A DNA stretch of 39,602 nucleotides, taken from positions 1 to 39,602 of the forward strand of contig JALRGT010000030.1 in the NCBI GenBank assembly GCA_023259675.1, read 5' to 3'. Source of the DNA: Flavobacterium sp. (GTDB taxonomy: Bacteria; Bacteroidota; Bacteroidia; Flavobacteriales; Flavobacteriaceae). Position 1 is the stretch's first letter, and the number at the start of each line of letters is the position of its first letter. The notes beneath the pieces are model-generated. The model did no database searches. It was not told the origin of the DNA and saw nothing but the letters and a program-made list of their open reading frames with translations. Made by a program: the position numbers and the translations under genes. Below, in pieces: positions 38,078 to 39,602 of the stretch.

Positions 38078-39602
38078 TTATAAATTGGTAGGCTCTTCTG
38101 CTTTATGTACTTGTACAGTTAACTCTTGTGCGCCTTCTTCAATATCCATGAATATTTCGTCTCCAGATGTGATTTTAGAAGTGATGATTTCTTCTGCCAG
38201 TGCATCTTCAACATACTTTTGAATGGCTCTTTTTAAAGGTCGTGCTCCAAATTGTTTATCAAATCCTTTGTCGGCAATAAATGCTTTCGCTTTGTCTGAA
38301 AGTTTTAAATGATAACCTAATTCTGCAATTCGATCATATAATTTTTTTAATTCGATTTCAATAATCAAATCAATATCTTTCTTTTCTAACGGATTGAAAA
38401 CAATAACATCATCAATTCTATTTAAAAATTCAGGAGCAAAAGTTTTCTTTAAAGCATTTTCAATAACACTTTTAGAATTGTCATCGGCTTGAGCCACTTT
38501 TGCAGCAGTACCAAAACCAACACCTTGTCCAAAATCTTTTAACTGTCTGGCTCCAACATTTGAAGTCATGATGATTATAGTGTTTTTAAAGTCAATTTTT
38601 CGACCTAAACTATCGGTCAAATAACCGTCATCCAGTACTTGCAATAACATATTGAAAACGTCAGGATGTGCTTTTTCAATCTCATCCAAAAGTACCACAC
38701 AATATGGTTTTCTACGAACTTTTTCAGTAAGTTGTCCACCTTCTTCGTATCCAACGTATCCTGGAGGAGCTCCTACTAAACGAGAAATAGCAAATTTTTC
38801 CATGTATTCGCTCATGTCAATTCGAACCAGCGCATCTTCAGAATCAAATAATTCTTTAGCTAATACTTTGGCTAGTTGCGTTTTTCCGACACCTGTTTGT
38901 CCCAAGAAAATAAAGGAACCAATAGGTCGATTTGGGTCTTTCAATCCAGCGCGATTTCTCTGGATAGAACGAGCGATTTTTAACACGGCTTCATTTTGTC
39001 CAACTACTTTGCTTTCTATAAGTTCCGGCAGTTTGGCCAGTTTGTTGCTTTCGGTTTGAGCAATACGATTTACCGGAATTCCAGTCATCATCGATATTAC
39101 ATCGGCAACATTGTCCTCTGAAACTAGAATTCGATTATTTTTGGCATCTTCTTCCCATTGTTCTTGGGCTATAGCCAAATCTTTTTCAATACGCTTTTCG
39201 TCATCGCGAAGTTTGGCGGCTTCCTCGTATTTTTGTTTTTTGACAACCGTATTTTTTAATTCGCGTATCTCTTCCAATTGACGTTCCAAGTCCAATATTT
39301 TCTTTGGAACTTCAATATTGGTAATGTGAACACGGGAACCGGCTTCATCAAGGGCATCAATAGCCTTGTCCGGTAAAAAACGTTCCGACATATATCGGTT
39401 GGTTAATTTTACACAAGCTTCAATTGCTTCGGGTGTATAGATAACATTATGGTGGTCTTCGTATTTGTTTTTGATGTTATTCAAAATGGTAATTGTTTCT
39501 TCCACAGAAGTAGGTTCAACAATGATTTTTTGAAAACGTCTTTCTAGTGCACCATCCTTTTCGATATATTGTCTGTATTCGTCTAATGTTGTGGCACCAA
39601 TA
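38078..39602 (-). CDS. clpC: ClpC-type AAA+ protease ATPase subunit, C-terminal part (5' end outside window)
   Basis: The frame is open from the right edge (IGATTLDEYRQYIEKDGALE, the end of AAA+ domain 1) to the stop at 38078, about 507 residues. After the first ATPase domain come the UVR/coiled-coil middle region (LERQLEEIRELKN, EEAAKLRDDEKRIEKDLA), which is typical of ClpC and absent from ClpA, and then AAA+ domain 2 with Walker A GQTGVGKTQLAK and Walker B VVLLDEIEKAHPDV, the sensor FLNRIDDVIVF and the D2-small domain (KQFGARPLKRAIQKYVEDAL). ClpC unfolds substrates for ClpP. The ATG at 39503-39505 is internal, not the start. The gene is followed by a strong hairpin. Confidence 0.95.
   Translation of the reverse strand, partial: IGATTLDEYRQYIEKDGALERRFQKIIVEPTSVEETITILNNIKNKYEDHHNVIYTPEAIEACVKLTNRYMSERFLPDKAIDALDEAGSRVHITNIEVPKKILDLERQLEEIRELKNTVVKKQKYEEAAKLRDDEKRIEKDLAIAQEQWEEDAKNNRILVSEDNVADVISMMTGIPVNRIAQTESNKLAKLPELIESKVVGQNEAVLKIARSIQRNRAGLKDPNRPIGSFIFLGQTGVGKTQLAKVLAKELFDSEDALVRIDMSEYMEKFAISRLVGAPPGYVGYEEGGQLTEKVRRKPYCVVLLDEIEKAHPDVFNMLLQVLDDGYLTDSLGRKIDFKNTIIIMTSNVGARQLKDFGQGVGFGTAAKVAQADDNSKSVIENALKKTFAPEFLNRIDDVIVFNPLEKKDIDLIIEIELKKLYDRIAELGYHLKLSDKAKAFIADKGFDKQFGARPLKRAIQKYVEDALAEEIITSKITSGDEIFMDIEEGAQELTVQVHKAEEPTNL

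Overview
The window is chromosomal DNA from a member of the Bacteroidota, almost certainly a Flavobacterium or close relative. The evidence is AT-rich sequence, genes without Shine-Dalgarno sites, repeated TAnnTTTG minus-7 promoter boxes, a type IX secretion (T9SS) sorting domain, TonB-dependent outer-membrane proteins, a fused CcsB-CcsA cytochrome c maturation protein, the kdsC-DUF2520-UbiA neighbourhood, and a fused RimB-RimK-like protein. No tRNA, rRNA, CRISPR array, integrase or transposase was seen.

Layout. 1-2149: a minus-strand cluster (DUF2520 Rossmann protein, KdsC-like phosphatase, UbiA-type prenyltransferase cut by the window edge), with a four-helix-bundle gene wedged in between two inverted arrays of 7-bp repeats. 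2347-5532: ccsBA. 5590-10561: an accessory block (membrane AraC regulator; T9SS protein, barrel protein and a very large collagen/coiled-coil adhesin). 10986-17362: an ECF sigma/anti-sigma pair and a probable regulated set of two DUF4331 proteins, a TPR lipoprotein and a TonB-dependent receptor. 17516-21395: glutathione peroxidase, tRNA-dihydrouridine synthase, GNAT acetyltransferase and menD. 21495-23924: a large periplasmic MG2/plug-domain protein. 24254-24595: DUF2853. 24779-29434: a BcgI-like restriction-modification pair and two small membrane-protein genes, separated by attC-like GCCTAAC...GTTAGGC elements. 29597-31216: a structured ncRNA candidate (Flavo-1-like), a stray thrC 3' end, and a TlpA-like thioredoxin. 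31344-36427: thrA-thrB-thrC led by a threonine-rich leader peptide with attenuator-like hairpins. 36565-39602: rimB-rimK fusion and the 3' part of clpC.

The most striking observation is architectural. At three separate places (after ccsBA, menD and thrC) an accessory gene or gene block sits directly downstream of a housekeeping gene, and beyond it lies a second copy of the last 30 to 120 bp of that same gene. In two cases (ccsBA, thrC) the copy also carries a terminator. At thrC all ten differences between the two 96-nt copies are synonymous, so the copies come from two diverged functional alleles rather than from decay of a local duplication. This suggests a common additive-integration route (Campbell-type or homology-anchored recombination with DNA from relatives) that places cargo behind housekeeping genes without harming them and without a visible recombinase. 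A second system-like signal is the integron-like cassette string at 24.8-29.4 kb, in which two genes use the TAA inside the GCCTAAC/GGCTAAC core as their stop codon.

Functionally, the core genes cover threonine synthesis, menaquinone synthesis, cytochrome c maturation, lipid A/LPS sugar (Kdo) supply and protein quality control. The accessory genes are surface adhesion, periplasmic thioredoxin, outer-membrane transport and DNA restriction functions.
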